64,000 nucleotides of DNA from Cryptomeria japonica (GCF_030272615.1 NC_081406.1:265765192-265829191); one strand, 5' to 3'; positions 34,001-47,057 are shown, counted from the stretch's first letter. Numbers and translations: made by a program. The notes: generated by a model from the letters alone, not told the origin.

Positions 34001-35081
34001 GGCCCATATCCAAAATGAGCTACAAAGAACCATTAATGAATGAGATTGGTTCAAAGTGGAGATGAATAAGCATCATATTCAATTAGCTGAGGAAAAAAAT
34101 GCCAAGAAAATGTTGGACAATCAGTTGTGTGATAAACTTGCTGAACTTTTCCAAGTCCATTAGGAGCATTCCGACTCCATAACTGCGCAAGTTCAATTGC
34201 AACAAGATCTAACCTATAAACAAACATAGTTTGATAAAGAGCTCAATGATGCCCAAGTTGCCTGTGAGAAGGAATGGGAGGCCAAGGTGGCAGCAAAGAT
34301 GACCCTTTTGGAGAAGACCTCTAAGCTACAACAACAAAATTTGGATTTAGAGGGAAAGATTGAGGGCTTGATAATAGAAGTGGGATCAAAAGATGCCCAG
34401 ATTAACCCGCTCCAAGCGTCAAGAGCGACGTCTGCTTGTCAAGTTGAATTGAGTCTTATTGTGTAATAATTGCATTTCTCATATTGGGAGAAAATTAAGA
34501 CTACTATCAAATCACTCTGGCCGACCTTGCATTTTGTTGTTGATGCACAATGACTAGACTTAGACATAGAAAACACAGCTGATAAAATTCTACAAGACAT
34601 TGCATTGTGGGTACATGAATCTAAGATGTTAATTGAAAAGTTGTACAAAACAACAAATGATGTTTTAGTAGTGGCAAGCATGGCAAATCATAGATACATA
34701 GCCTAAAGGGCTCATGAATTTATCAATTGCAAGAGAGTAGCCCTCCACGTAAAAGAATGTCTAGGTGTATTGATGTCCACCACTTCCCAGCTTAAGAGGC
34801 AGTTCAAATATTTCATGCAGATTGGCCTGCCATCCCCTTTCCTTGCAGATGATTCAACAACAATGAAGGAGTAAATGGTGCAACTCCTAGAGTAGTATCA
34901 ACAAGACCAAGCTTATCCGCAAATGCTTGGAGATATTCCCAACACCTCAGACATTGAAAATATCATACATCCTTTGGCGCAACTCAATTTCCACCTGGAA
35001 CAAGCATTTAGGATGTTGGGAAATCTACCCTTCAGGGAGATGTTTCAATTGGATCAGGCATATGTGTTCCTGCATGCTTAA
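31068..35081 (+). pseudogene. M ORF-X: unrecognised protein family, broken copy 2
   Basis: It continues the frame that stops at 4293. Segments in order are: KFDFARIQEKMKKGEIESLG; FQVVINVNNIKNMLCILPHAM (near 31316), which aligns with LLAINREVIASVFKIPDY of E; a degenerate middle; VHGFDKEPFRLLTYL followed by LALELFRQLS near 32005, aligning with GGFEEEPFKLP...VLAEVCRQL of E; DWL-type helical pieces; and a long Lys/Glu-rich coiled coil from about 33540 to 34300. A C-terminal piece (NIIHPLAQLNFHLEQAFRML) ends at the TAA at 35079. Many stops and frame changes are present. I do not know the function. Confidence 0.55.
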
Positions 35082-35700
35082 ACACATCCCTCAGTTGAGA
35101 AATGGTCTCCTTTGCGGAATGTTCTCTTGCAACTTTGAGCTTCTTTGCAGGTCCTAGAGCTGGTATGCGGAACAAATTTTCAAGGGTCCCTAATCTGTAG
35201 GTAGATTGCCCCCTTAAGTATCCAAAACTGTGCATAAATCTTGAGTCTTTCCATGGGCCCCTTCATTGGGCCTTTTCTTTTGTTCAAGGTCTTTTTCCTT
35301 TTTCCGCCATGCGTCAGATGGGCACAATTTTGAGAAGGCTCTTTTCTTTTGCTCTTATCAAGCTCTGTCATGTTGCCATGTGTCCCCTCTCGACATTTTT
35401 GTTTTGGCCTCCAAAAAGGGCCTGCCTACTTCAAATCATGCCCACCACGTGCCAAGAGGGCAGGGTTTTTCTGAGGAGGGAAGGTAGATGCACCAAGATT
35501 TCCCACCTGCATGCCACGTGTCTCACCCGCGAGCCTTTGAAAGGAAAAATAGAATAGAAGGGAAGGTAGTACCACTTCGCTACCATGTGTATCATCATCT
35601 GAGTAGCTCCATGCGTCAGCAAGACATGATTTTGAAAGGAGTTAAGCCTCATGAAAAGTGTAGGAGTCCCATTGAATTTCATGACCCTATTTCCTAAAAA
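35082..35700 (+). other. 3' noncoding part of M, with two CACGTG sites
   Basis: No ORF I can support. CACGTG (G-box core) occurs near 35447 and 35515 in similar contexts, and ATGCGTCAG occurs near 35309 and 35610. These may be promoter-like elements of an LTR whose ends I could not fix. Confidence 0.35.
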
Positions 35701-36289
35701 ACAAAATAATTTATACGTATTTCATTTATTACTTTTTCTTTTAATTCTAAAAAAAAATATAATTTATTTATTTATTTAAATTAAATATTATTATTATAAA
35801 AAATCTTTATTAATTAAATATTAGAATTTTTTTTAGCTATATATATATATATTCAAAAATTAAGAAATAAATAATTCATATAAGTGAAAATAGTAATTAT
35901 AAATGTCAAGTAAAGTTTACTTTACATATTTTACAAATTTGAAGAAAGAAAAAGTTCTTAAATTATTGATTTCTTTTTAAGGAAAAGTAGTGAGGATTTG
36001 AAAAAAGAAAGGAAGCTTTTGAATATAAAATAATAAATCAAAAATAATAAAATTTTCTTACTTCCATAAATTAAGAGATGTAGTTGACTTTTACTTAAAA
36101 TATGAAATGTTTAATGTTTTAAAACCACGCAAGATGAAATATTTTAACTTTAATAACAAAAGCTAGTTATAAAAACATGAATCAAATGCATGGTAAGTGG
36201 AAGTTTACGGGATTTTTAAAGCACCTTAAAACAAGGGAATTATTTTATGCTAAAAACAAATTTTGGATGCATGGGAAGAAGAAGAGAAG
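35701..36289. other. AT-rich stretch with no gene
   Basis: About 590 bases of A/T-rich sequence with short (TA) and (TTTA) runs. I see no ORF, LTR end or tRNA. The left edge of element L lies at its end but is not marked by an LTR. Confidence 0.6.
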
Positions 36290-38494
36290 CTAGGAAGCCC
36301 CCCTCAATGTGGAATCTCCACCAATGATAGAAGCTCGATGTATGAAGAAATTGCTCCACGAACGTCGAACAACATTCCTCCCCTTAGGAAGAAACAAAAC
36401 CAAAGGTGTATCCATGAAGTCTCCCCAATCATGAAGGGAAGATGTATGAAAAAAACTCATGATGAAAGGAATCTCTGAAAACTGCTCAAGTGTCCCCATG
36501 TCGATGCTAAAAGATACCCCCTCCAAAGGTGGTAAAATGTGCCACACTGCTGAAAAAGGCACTCCAAGATCTAGTGGAGATGGATGTAGAGCATGTCCCA
36601 ATGACTCACATGTCTCCTCAAAAGACAAAGAGACCTCCTCCAATTGTTGTACATAAGTATCCACAATCATGTCAACCTCGAAAGAATGATCATGTAGAGA
36701 ATGAACAAGAGGGTCAGAGTGTGCCCTTGTAACAATCGAAGAAGGATCATCTTCATCAAAGAGAAGATGAATGTCATCAATGATGTCTCCCAAATCTGCA
36801 ATGTAGGATTCCATAAATAAACCTACAATGTCTGTCAAGTAATCATCCCATGAATCTGAAGCTGGAAGACAATGAATATCCTGCTGCACTGAATCACATG
36901 TAGGCAAAACTGTCGCACTATCCGCATCATCAGGTGCAATAGGTGATGTGATATCAATATGAGGAGATGGAATACAAGACTCAAGAATGGGTTCACATGT
37001 GAGAATCCCCATGTTCAAGTGCCCAAAGTTCTCCTCAAAATCTGAACCATCACAAGAAGTGTGATCATCATGTGTAGAATCATCAAATGTGAAATCATCA
37101 TCATCAACAAAATTTGTAAAGGAGTATAACCGAGATGCATGATCAACCACCCCAGTTGCAATGATAGCTCTAGTCTCCAAGTCTCATATGAAAATTGACT
37201 CAGGTGTGAACTCCACAACTCTCTTAGTTGCGCCATGTGTGATTTGATAGATAGAAAGGAGATTGTTTGTCAAGTGGGGTACACACAACACATTATTGAA
37301 GGAGTTATCCCCAATGTCAATATAGCCTTTCCCAATCACATCCATGTATGTATGATTGCCCATCAATATCTGCGGCATGGTGCAAGACTCAAATGTAGAG
37401 ATCATAGACTGCGAAGATGCCATATGATGAGAAGCCCCTGAATCTAGAAGCCATCTCTCCGAATCATGACTGATAGTAGCACATAGAGATTTTCCTTTTC
37501 TTGTCCCAAAAGAGTGAGTCTTCCCACTTGTAGAAGCCATGAATGCTTTCCCTTTTCCTTTTGAATGTGAGGAAGTGGAATTTGATGAATCGTTCTTCTT
37601 GTAGACATTAGGCAAATCAATGTTATGCTTTTTGATGATATGTGTGAGCTTATCAATCTTCTTAAAATGGCAAAGATGCTCCACATGACCAAAATTTTTA
37701 CAATAGGCACAAGTAGGTTTCTCCCTCTTTGGTGAATTATCCCTCTTGGAAGAGGATGAATCTCCTTTTTGTGGAGAAGATGGTGCTTTGTCCTTAGGCT
37801 TTGATTGCCATTTCTTCTTGTTTGAGTTGTCCTTTCCTTGATTTCCTTTGTTCCCTTGATTTGCCACTAATGCTTGAGACTTAGAAGCCTTAAGAATGCC
37901 CATGCTTATCAACTTAGTTTGTTCCATCATCAACATTTCATTGAAAGCATCAAATGTAGGCATTGTGTAGCTTGAACCCATTGTCATCCTATGGGTTTGG
38001 AAACTAGAAACAAATGTTGCATATTCTTGTGGAAGCTTGCCCATCAAGTTGAAGATCAATTGAGTATCCTTCTTATCAATGCCACAATCTTTGAGTTGTG
38101 CCCTCAACTCATTTGCCTTAGTGACATAATCTTGCATAGTATCAAAGTTCTTGGGATCTAACGTGGTGAGATCACTATCAATTTGATATCCCCTAATCTC
38201 ATCAACTTGACCATACAAGTCTTGAAACTTTTGCCAAGCATCCTTGATTAGAGTACACTTCTCAATATGAAAAATGAGATCCTTTGATACATACTTTCTT
38301 AAGGTACCAATTGCCATGAAATTGTTAGTGAGCCAATCCAAGTGACCAACTGGATCAACCTTAGGATCAGTGGGAGCAACAATAGTTCCATCAATGTAAT
38401 GAGTTAGTCCTTTTTCCATAAGTTTACTCCATGCATCAATTTTCCATGTAGCATAATTATGAGGAGTTAAGAGAGGAAACTTAGAAGAACCCAT
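36290..38494 (-). pseudogene. L gag-protease with an acidic C-terminal extension
   Basis: The start is the ATG at 38494 (MGSSKFPLL), chosen because copia Gags start this way; the frame is open further upstream. The Gag domain has YATWKIDAW and AWQKFQDLY; the zinc knuckle is CAYCKNFGHVEHLC; the protease has LLDSGASHHM, then GKGYIDIG and NNLLSIYQI. A single TGA at 37182 interrupts it just before DLETRAIIATG. The same frame then runs about 290 residues, very Asp/Glu-rich (for example FVDDDDFTFDD), and stops at 36290. The usual GAG-pre-integrase HxxH...CxxC and integrase core are absent. It is either a fusion to unrelated sequence or a deletion derivative. Confidence 0.85.
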
Positions 38495-39300
38495 AGCAGC
38501 AAAAAGGAAGGAACACAAGAGCACAAAAGCACAAGAGACACCCCCCCAAATTAACTCAATCAAAGTACCCCCCCAAAATGATGATTTTGGTACTTTATAT
38601 GTAGCGTGTGTACAATAGGACACTTGCAAAACAAGGCTAAGTGGACTTCTGATTTCAATTTACAACTTCTCAAAAATGAGATCTAAGAGACTTCAACAAA
38701 TACTGCTACTGATCTAAACTGAGATCCAAGCAAAATGCAAGTACCAAATATGCCAAAAATGGCCAAATACTGAAAGTAAAATTTCTACTCAAAATTACTA
38801 GAAACAGATGGCAGATTATGAAAGTAGATGAAAAAATATGCACTTTCAAAAAAAATGGCACCTGAAAAGGAGTCCATATGAGCCCAAACGAAGCCTCCAA
38901 AGTTGTAAAAATCGAGATTTCACGATTTCTAAAAAACCTGTATCCAAAAATAAGAAAAATCCTACACCACTGTACAGATCACAAAATTCTACCCCAAAAC
39001 AAAAAAAATTGCTCGAAAAAACGAGTCCGGATGAGTGAGATATCGCTATTTGAAAAATGCCTGCAAAATTATAATTTCTGGAAAATTTCCGTCGCGGCTT
39101 CAAACTTCAAATGCCTCTAGATTTGGCCTCCAAAGTCTGATTTGGATGAAATAAAAGGTAAAACTAACTTTCTTGGACCTCCTCAATCTAATGGTAACCT
39201 CAGATTTGATCCATCAAGCTTCAATAATAACCTGCAATAGAAAATTCCAAAATGCAAACCCCAAATAGCATCAAATTTCTCTCAATTGGCAAACCAATGA
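38495..39300 (-). other. Leader of element L
   Basis: About 800 bases lie between the primer site and the gag ATG. No separate gene is supported. A long untranslated leader is common in plant copia elements. Confidence 0.5.
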
Positions 39301-39322
39301 CACTCTAATGGCTCTGATACCA
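39301..39322 (-). promoter_or_regulatory. Primer binding site of element L
   Basis: The minus strand reads TGGTATCAGAGCCATTAG, directly next to the LTR, a full match to the usual initiator-Met tRNA primer site over its first 13 bases. Confidence 0.85.
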
Positions 39323-39764
39323 TGTGATATTTTGCCAAGATCAAGAGGCAATGGAAAACACAAATAAGAAAGAACAAAATAGATGATAGAAATAAACTGT
39401 ATTCTATCAAGATGAAAAATATGATCAACTGGATCATTAAGCATTACATATAATGAATATAAGCCTGCTTATATAGGCAAGACTATATGGATATGTGAGC
39501 ACACAAAAATGACATGTGGCTCAATAAGAAACAAGGGTAGGTAGGAGAAACAATATCATAGTCCACATGAGGTGGATCACCCACTGAATGTGGAGTGTAA
39601 CAACAAGATCAACACCATAAAAGGTGGAAATTCTCCTACACACACTATCCCAATGTGGCACAAACACCCAAGTGTCTCATACCCAAACTACTATGAAATG
39701 CATTTCCTAAGTAAACTTAAGTAAGTGTAATAATATCCAAGATGAATAATTATTTACACCAACA
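39323..39764 (-). repeat. 5' LTR of element L
   Basis: On the plus strand it starts TGTGATATTTTGCC and ends TTTACACCAACA; on the minus strand it is TGTTGG...ATCACA. It is 442 bases long. Confidence 0.8.
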
Positions 39765-41100
39765 ATCTTATATCGTCCTAATTAAGCAATATTATCTTGA
39801 TTCTTATAATTGAGATGGATGAATGTTCATACTTCTTAAAAATACATCAATTTTATGATTGAGTAAAAGTAGATGAATAAGTAATTGCCTATGCTATTAT
39901 GGATATATGTATGATGCTAAATGTGTAGAACATAGTGGTGCTTAAAAGACTCTTTCATTTGTATAATTAGTTTAATCATTGTGAGGAAGAGATATATACT
40001 TAGAAACTTGTCCATTGCTAGAAGAAATATATTCTAGTTGTAACCTTGATGGGTTAAGAGGATTTGTGTCAATTGGCTTCTATATCGACCATTGAGATAG
40101 TCTATGTTGATTTTAGTGTTGTTGAACTCATTAAGTTTTGCAGTTCTACTTAAATGGTAGCATGTAGATGTTTGGTGTAAGGTTCTTTAGACATTGATAA
40201 CTTATTGGGTTCTCATTTACCAATTTGACATCATTGTGACTAATGATTATAGTCTTGGATATTTCTCAATTTGAGAAAATAGAAGTATGGTTATGATTGA
40301 CTCTCGATTGAATGGACAACTAACTGATAATAAGACCCTTGATAAGTTATCAAGTGCATGGATTGATGTCCTATATCCTTTTGTATGCATTTCTAAGCCT
40401 AGGTAAGCTATGCAATCTTTAATAGGAATTCTTGTGCTACAATGTGTTTATGACAGCGTGACTTGCATAATTATCAAGTAGTTAAGAAATAGGTTGATGC
40501 TTTGTATACCTAGGTGTGCCTTTGGTAAACTTCTATATGATTGATTTTAAAGACATGTTGATGATTCTTCATTTTGAGTTGCTAGCTATGAAATGCCATC
40601 CTTTTATAAACTCATGATCATGATTGTTTTTCTTTGGAAAGAGATGCATGAAGTTATCATCAATTAGGTACGCAATGCATGTTCTCATAAAAATATGTTT
40701 GAACTATTACACATTTAATAATGATGCATTCTTGTATCATCTCCATGTTTGGAATAAATTCACTTTACATTTACCTCCTAGAATAAATGTGATTTAGATG
40801 GTTTTGAGATCTTAAAACAATTTTATATAGTTAAGAAAGGATTGTTGCTTCTATCTTCATATGTGTGCTATATGCATCTTATGTGTTATAAAAACATTAC
40901 ATTAGTGATAGAGTGTGGATATATCATTCTAGTTGCACAAATTTCATTACTCTTGTTAGCATCATATTGCTAGTCTTCCTCGTGTTGGGCTGGGCATCTT
41001 TCGTGTCATGAAAGATTCCAGGGAAGTGTAGCTACTTCATGGTAGGGTGGAAGCATGCTCCAACAATGATCTCACCCATGATGTGATTGAGGTAGATAAA
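39765..41100. other. Noncoding stretch without recognisable features
   Basis: About 1.3 kb with no ORF, RNA gene or clear repeat. It probably holds decayed transposon or intergenic sequence. Confidence 0.6.
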
Positions 41101-41341
41101 TGTTAGGAGTTCCTGTCAAGTTGGTCTTCATATTTGGTGCATTAAATGTTTATTGTAATTGACCTTGTGGTTTATAATAAAGGTATATGTATCCTTATGT
41201 TTTGCCTTGTATTTGGCCCATCTATTGTATCTTTATGTTAAAATATAATTTTATGTCTCTTGTATATATTTGTAAACCTGACATTAATGTGTGCTCATTG
41301 ATATGTAATTTGTGAATTATATTAATATGATATTAGAGTGG
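41101..41341 (+). repeat. Possible short LTR with a decayed primer site
   Basis: TGTTAGGAGTTCC at 41101 begins a 227-base stretch ending ATTAATA, followed by TGATATTAGAGTGG. That is TGGTATCAGAGTGG with one G to A and one C to T change. An ATG at 41357 opens a 30-codon frame of the kind seen at copia gag starts. No second LTR is visible. Confidence 0.35.
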
Positions 41342-41977
41342 TCCTTACATTGAACGATGGAGAATCACTCTAAGGCTAGGCAGGCTTATTTGCATAACCT
41401 TTTTGTTGAGATAGTTGGAATGGTAATGATGACAAAGAGTGGGAGTGCAAGGATCAAAGGAGTGTCCAGTCATGTGATCTAGGAACATCCTAGTTGTTAT
41501 TTGGAGATCTACGCCCATGTTCAAGAAAGATATAAAAGAGATTTTTGATATCATTTGGGGGAGAATTCACATAAAGAAACAATTTTAGCTCTGTAACTCA
41601 AAGTTTAGCATTTTATTTTGCAAATCTGACAATTGAACTGTGTGAATTTTCGGCCTTTTCATATGCTTGTTTATGTTTTATTGTAATGCTTTATGTCATT
41701 TTGGAGAAAGGACTAATTTCTTGAATCTATATATATTTCTTATTAATATTAAACATAACTTTTTCTGGTCAAATCATGTCTCAGACAAAGTTTTCTGCCT
41801 TTAAATTGTGCATCTAAGGTTTTAAGTTATGGCGTACCGCCTTAGTTAGCTTGTTTATTTTCAATTTTTCTCTCTCCCTTTTCCTTTTGCGCAAATAAAG
41901 AGTTGACTTCTAAAACCTCAGAGGTTGTTCATTGGGGCGCAATAGGTCCTCTGTTTAATGAACTTCTCATAAGGTTG

Positions 41978-42322
41978 TTATCTTAAGGCCTCAACAAGAC
42001 CCTTTGGTTTAAGAGGAGCCAATTTCTTGAAATCAATGTCATCTAGGGAGATGTCTTGCTTCTTTCTTTTTGAGGCTATTGGTTGCAACATACAAGATAC
42101 TACAATTTGAATGGGTATGGTTTGCTAAGGCATAGTGACAGGTATGGTAGGCTTGGTGTGAGTCATAATTGTAGGTGGAACTTTTGCAGTTGAGGTCCTT
42201 GGGAGAGCATTAGACATAAACTTATCAAAGTCAATGTAAGCCTCATCAAGAATTGAGGTAGTAACTTTTTAAAGGCTCAAGAAAGAAGAAAGGGAGCCAA
42301 AAACATTCGACACATTATCCTG
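41978..42322 (-). pseudogene. K ORF-X, C-terminal part
   Basis: The minus-strand frame reads DNVSNVFGSL, SILDEAYIDFDKFM, TIPVTMP, SKRKKQDISLDDIDFKKL and ends at the TAA at 41978. It is the continuation of the frame at 46558 across the H insertion, shown by the AGGTG duplication and the kept frame. Internal stops are present. It is rich in Thr, Pro and Lys, like the linker regions of the other ORF-X copies. Confidence 0.5.
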
Positions 42323-42327
42323 AGGTG

Positions 42328-45300
42328 TGTAATGCCCCGCCAGGAAACCCCGAAGGGATTACGCCATAACACAAGAAAAGAGTGCAAAATTTTATTTTTT
42401 TTAAAGTTACACCACATAAGATACAACAAGATATCAAAGATTCAGATTACATAGCGGAAGACAACAACTAACACCTAAAGAGTTTCCCAACGAGATTACT
42501 TAAATATGACAATTTACTTAACTCACACAATTAATCCTACAAGCTGATTATCTTAATAACGAGATAATTCTTAATCAGGACAATTTCTTTCAAAGGACGG
42601 AAATATAAATCACAAGCAAAGATTCAACCATAAGATCTATCCATAATCTTCATTCAAGCTTTTCATTTAAAATTACAAGCCATACATCTAACATCTTAAC
42701 ACAGTAGAATTTCATTAAAATCATATGAGATCTTTTCAAGCATACTTAATTTCCTTAACAACAACAGAATATATTCCATTACTCTAAGTTACATTCTTTC
42801 ATATTCCAACTTATTGCATTTTAAAAGACGATTACATACATGCATCAACGATAAATCTCATCTAAACCACTTATGCATTCGATCAACATGGCATTCAAGA
42901 AGGGACTGCTTATAAGCATTTAAAGTTAATTCCATTTATCCACTTATCCATTCTAACATAAGCTAATCATACAAGATAAAGCTGAAAAAGGGAAACATAA
43001 GAGAATAACATCACAAAACACCATAATGATCTCGGAGTTCACCCCTAAAGGGCTACATCTCCGGGTCTGCTCAACTGCAAGACCCCTCTGATAAATAATA
43101 AAGTTAAGAATACAAGAGGTTACACCATTACAATCCGGCCATCAAGGCGAAACATAAACAATATGCAAACGACCATATCGGTCAATAAATACATAAACGA
43201 TCCCTGAAAAGAACAGGATCCGGCTGAACATAATTGAAGCTAATACAAAGGTCCAGGAGAGCATCCATAAAACTGAGCCATCACCACCCAAGGTCTATCA
43301 TGAAACTGACACTCACAAGGGCATAAACAAAAGAACGACCCACAAAGGTACTCATAACAGGACAAAACGACAACACACTAGCGAACGTAGGGACAAGTGT
43401 CATCACACAACCTGGTATGGATACCATGGCAAGTCTTCATAGGTCCTGGCCCCATACACTGGGTTACCCTGGCAACCTAATCCGAGCTTCCGGTCCATCC
43501 AAGCCTCATGTGGACCCACACATCCTCTCGTGAAGACAAGGATGGTGGTTTGCCATTTCAGGCCTTCTCACAGCATGTCGAATTTATGATAGCACTCGTC
43601 CCATGTGTGAGGCACATTTATCTTACTTAGAGATTGCATTCTAATCTACTGTTAGGTTATCACTTATTAGACTCACTTTCGACGGGTTACCCAACAGCCA
43701 CTTTGGGCGCGGCCCCCAATCGAAAGCCACTTTCCCATACGACACTAGACCAAACTCAGACGAACTCAAAAACCAAGGAATAGACATGGTCAGACGAACG
43801 GAGTTCAAGAAGGGAGAGACAACCATCTGGTTAAACACGACTCAAAGATGATCACTTACTAACGGTACTTTGACTAGAGACCTGACCAACAACGGTCAAC
43901 CACAAATCAACATTCGACTCACACAAAGAGGATATGATCAAAACGACACTACCACAATACAATAGTCAACTCAGAATCGAGGACTGAAACAGGTACCTCA
44001 AATCATTCATACGACAGGGTCCTATCAAACAAAGCACTCTTGCTATTTCATAATAAAAAGCGAATACAGAAATTAAACTCGCAAAGGCAATAAACAGAAA
44101 AGACAATATTCAACAGATGCAATCTTTTCGAATTGATCTAATCATTAAACGTCGATCAAGTTTCCTACAAGATCTATATCAGATTACAGTTATCTATCTC
44201 ATCTAGGAATAGGTTGTTCTTGGTTTTCTAAGTCCTTAAGGTTCAAAGCATCGAACAGACATATAAAGCCATAATGAGTTCTTAAACCAAATTCATATTA
44301 ATAAAATTCGGACAACCCTTAATCAATCAATTAAGATATTTAATCTCCAATCAAAACGTCATAGACATACTGGTTCAAAACCGTCCTCTACAGTTTCATA
44401 TTTTCAAACCCAGATGCATAATACGGATCACGGAAATATAATTATAAAAAGAGGATCTAATGAAGATAATCATTTCTAAAAGCATATCGTTTCAGTTTCT
44501 AATGATCAATGGTTAATTATTCATTTCTAACCTTTCCAGATGACTTATACCCTTAAAATCTTCAAACAATAAATATATGGGAATAAAGTACGTTTTAACT
44601 CCAAAATGATTATCCAACATAAAAATATTTTATCTTCCCAAACTACACACCATTAAGATTTTGTCTTGCATAATAAACTACTAAAAAAATTCATCAATGA
44701 ATACATTCATGCCACATTTCTCATCATCAAAGACTTAATTAAAAATCTTCATTAAATAATATTAAAAACATTATATATATATATATATTTTTTAATATAA
44801 AAAAATATACATTAAAAAAAAAAACTTTTTTAAAAAACTAATTAAAAAGAACATTTAAACGAAACCAAGATGAAGCGGCCGCGTGGGGAACCGGGCTGTG
44901 CCCTAGCCCCAACGGCTCCCACGCAGGGACGCGTCGCTCCCTACAGCCACCGCGGCGGAGACGCAGTGCCTGCGGTCGCCGCGGGGGTCGCAGCGAGCTG
45001 CGGCCCTGCCGGTTGCGGTGTGCGGGGAGGAAGGGAGAAAGGGGGACGAGCGGGGGAGGGGAGGAGGAGCGGGTGGAGCTCTGCTCCCCGCCCTCCAACC
45101 CCAAACCAAGGCTTCGTCTTAAATAAAACCTCCGCCCAGTTCGTTTCCATTAAGAAAAAAAACAACGCATAGGTCGAAACTTTTTTTTTTTTTTAAAACA
45201 CAGTTCGGTATTTAAACAAACAATAAACCCAACTCAAATTTGGATTAAAATTTTCGGTTTGAATAAGATTCGATTTCAATGAATATATTTTGGTATGAAC

Positions 45301-46552
45301 TTTTCTCTGATGGTATTCATCCATTCCAAACACAAAAGGGGTTTTCAAGCACCCAAACAGCAATGAGGAATAACACACCTCAATACATTCCCAGCCAAGC
45401 TAATTAATTTACTAAATCAGTTCATAAGCATGGCATTCAATAGAGAATCTGGAACCAAGATAGCATGAAAACATTCAAACCCCCATTTCCATTTTATACA
45501 ATAACTAAAATTGAGAATTAGATCCTACCTGATCTCGCGTTCCTGGCAAGATCTGCTGAAGAGCCCCAATCTCCAGCTACCAAAACCTTCCTTCTCCATC
45601 CAAAATCCCCAAATTTCATCTCCAAAATTTCTTTCCAACCAAAAATTCTCCAAAAATGTCCATCCCCCAATTTTCCCCCAAATTTTGGGTTATATGGAAG
45701 AGTTGACCAAAACTCCCTTTTTTGGAATTAAAATTCTTATTTACAAATAATTCTCAAACTTTAATCATTTTCTAACTATAACAACAAATTGACTTGCTTT
45801 TCAATTAAAAATCGATTTTCTCATTTAATCCAATTTAACCTTTCTAATCTCAAAAGCCAACAGAATACAATTAAATCTATTGCAATTAAATACAAAACTT
45901 TCTTTTTCAACAGCATATATAAAATGCATTTAATATTCAAAATCAGTCATTTAATCGAACTCACTCCCAATTTAAAACGAGCAATCCAAAATCAACGAAA
46001 ATCGCATAACAAAATCCCGATTAATTTAGTCCATAAATCTCCAATGCACAAATACATATTTAATCAAAATAATTACTAAGGACCAATTAATCAATTTAAC
46101 CATGCACACCAAGCACGCAAAACGAGAAGGTCAACCAAACGGACGACTCGCAAACCCAAACAAAAAGGGATAACCGACGATGACTGGCGATGCTCACTTG
46201 AGCACAACTAAGGTCAACTAGGGTCTTACGACCACCTAATCCAACTCTAAGGGTTAAAGAGGTACACTCAAACCTGCAAATTCAGGTGAAGACGAACCTC
46301 GCACTCATGCGGCGTTGTACCTGAAATTTCCTGCAACCAAGAGTCATACATGCATACATATATAAAATTTAATGAAAGCGTTAGCCCGATATTAATACCA
46401 CGAAATAGGTACACTAAATAGCTAGCATACAACTAGTGTGAAAACCACATCAACAGCTATGCGTTAAATCAACATCTAACTAAACATTATATTAAGATAA
46501 ACTAACCAAGATTAAACCAAGATTAGAGATTGATTAGGGTAGGGGTACTACA
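42328..46552 (-). repeat. Insertion H: probable 4.2-kb solo LTR
   Basis: It is flanked by AGGTG at 42323-42327 and 46553-46557. It begins TGTAATGCCCCGCC and ends GGGGTACTACA, giving TGTA...TACA ends. No gene and no internal LTR pair are seen. Read on the minus strand it starts TGTAGTACCCC and ends GGGCATTACA. A 4.2-kb length is large for a solo LTR, so a non-autonomous element without recognisable LTRs remains possible. Confidence 0.65.
44865..45115. other. GC- and CpG-rich island inside H
   Basis: About 250 bases of very high GC content with many CG dinucleotides (for example GCGGCCGCG at 44876) are embedded in strongly AT-rich DNA, preceded by a (TA) run near 44773. This could be the promoter region of the LTR. 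Retention of CpG in a plant transposon is unusual. Confidence 0.6.
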
Positions 46553-46557
46553 AGGTG

Positions 46558-47052
46558 TATCCAGGACTGACTCTATTGAAGTGGATGAATGAATCGAAAT
46601 CACAAGAATAAAACTAGGAATATCAGAAACCATAGGAGTAGATACCACGGTAGAAACAAAAAGAAAAGAGGAAATAACAGTAGAGGTAGAACATTTTTCA
46701 CTCATACTAGAAAGTGGAGTTGAAGCCTCTAGAGCTTCTTCATAAGTGAACACTTGCTCTATCATAATGGGAGGTTCTAAAAGATTTTCTTCATGTGAAC
46801 CTTCTCCATGTTCCTGTTCTTGGTCAAGTTCAACAACATCAATTTATTCTTGTGCTTGAAAATGTGTTTCATCTTTATCAGTTTTCTTCTCTTCACCTAC
46901 TGTGAACTTGATCTTGGGACCTTTGTTTAGAGTAGAAGGATCCTCTCTATTCTTGGTTTCAAGTTCAAAGCTTTTCCCATGAGGTCCTACGGTATCTTCC
47001 TCTAATCTTATCTTGAAATTTTTTAAATCTGATTCCTTTCTTTTGTAAACAA
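46558..47052 (-). pseudogene. K ORF-X, middle part
   Basis: The minus-strand frames give FVYKRKESDLKNFKIRLEED, an acidic KSFELETKNRED and a KIKFTVGEEKK stretch, then a Ser/Thr-rich segment ending at the H insertion. A stop near 46844 separates the two readable pieces. It lies between solo LTR I (right) and H (left). The low-complexity charged composition fits the linker part of ORF-X. Confidence 0.45.
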
Positions 47053-47057
47053 ACATT

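Larger units (their letters stand above)
36290..39764 (-). mobile_element. Element L: Ty1/copia-like gag-protease element lacking integrase and RT, one LTR
   Basis: On the minus strand the order is a 442-base LTR, a primer site directly after it, an 800-base leader and one long gag-protease frame with an acidic extension. No copy of the LTR is found on the other side, so the element is either truncated near 36.29 kb or lost its 3' LTR. Confidence 0.75.

Noticed and set aside
44838-45172. GC-rich ORFs in several frames (Arg/Pro/Gly-rich) in insertion H
   Set aside because: They overlap on both strands inside a CpG-rich block and lack any motif; high GC removes stop codons by chance.
45511-46079. 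Plus-strand ORFs of 79 and 96 codons in insertion H
   Set aside because: Asn/Lys/Ile/Ser-rich translations of AT-rich LTR sequence without recognisable content.
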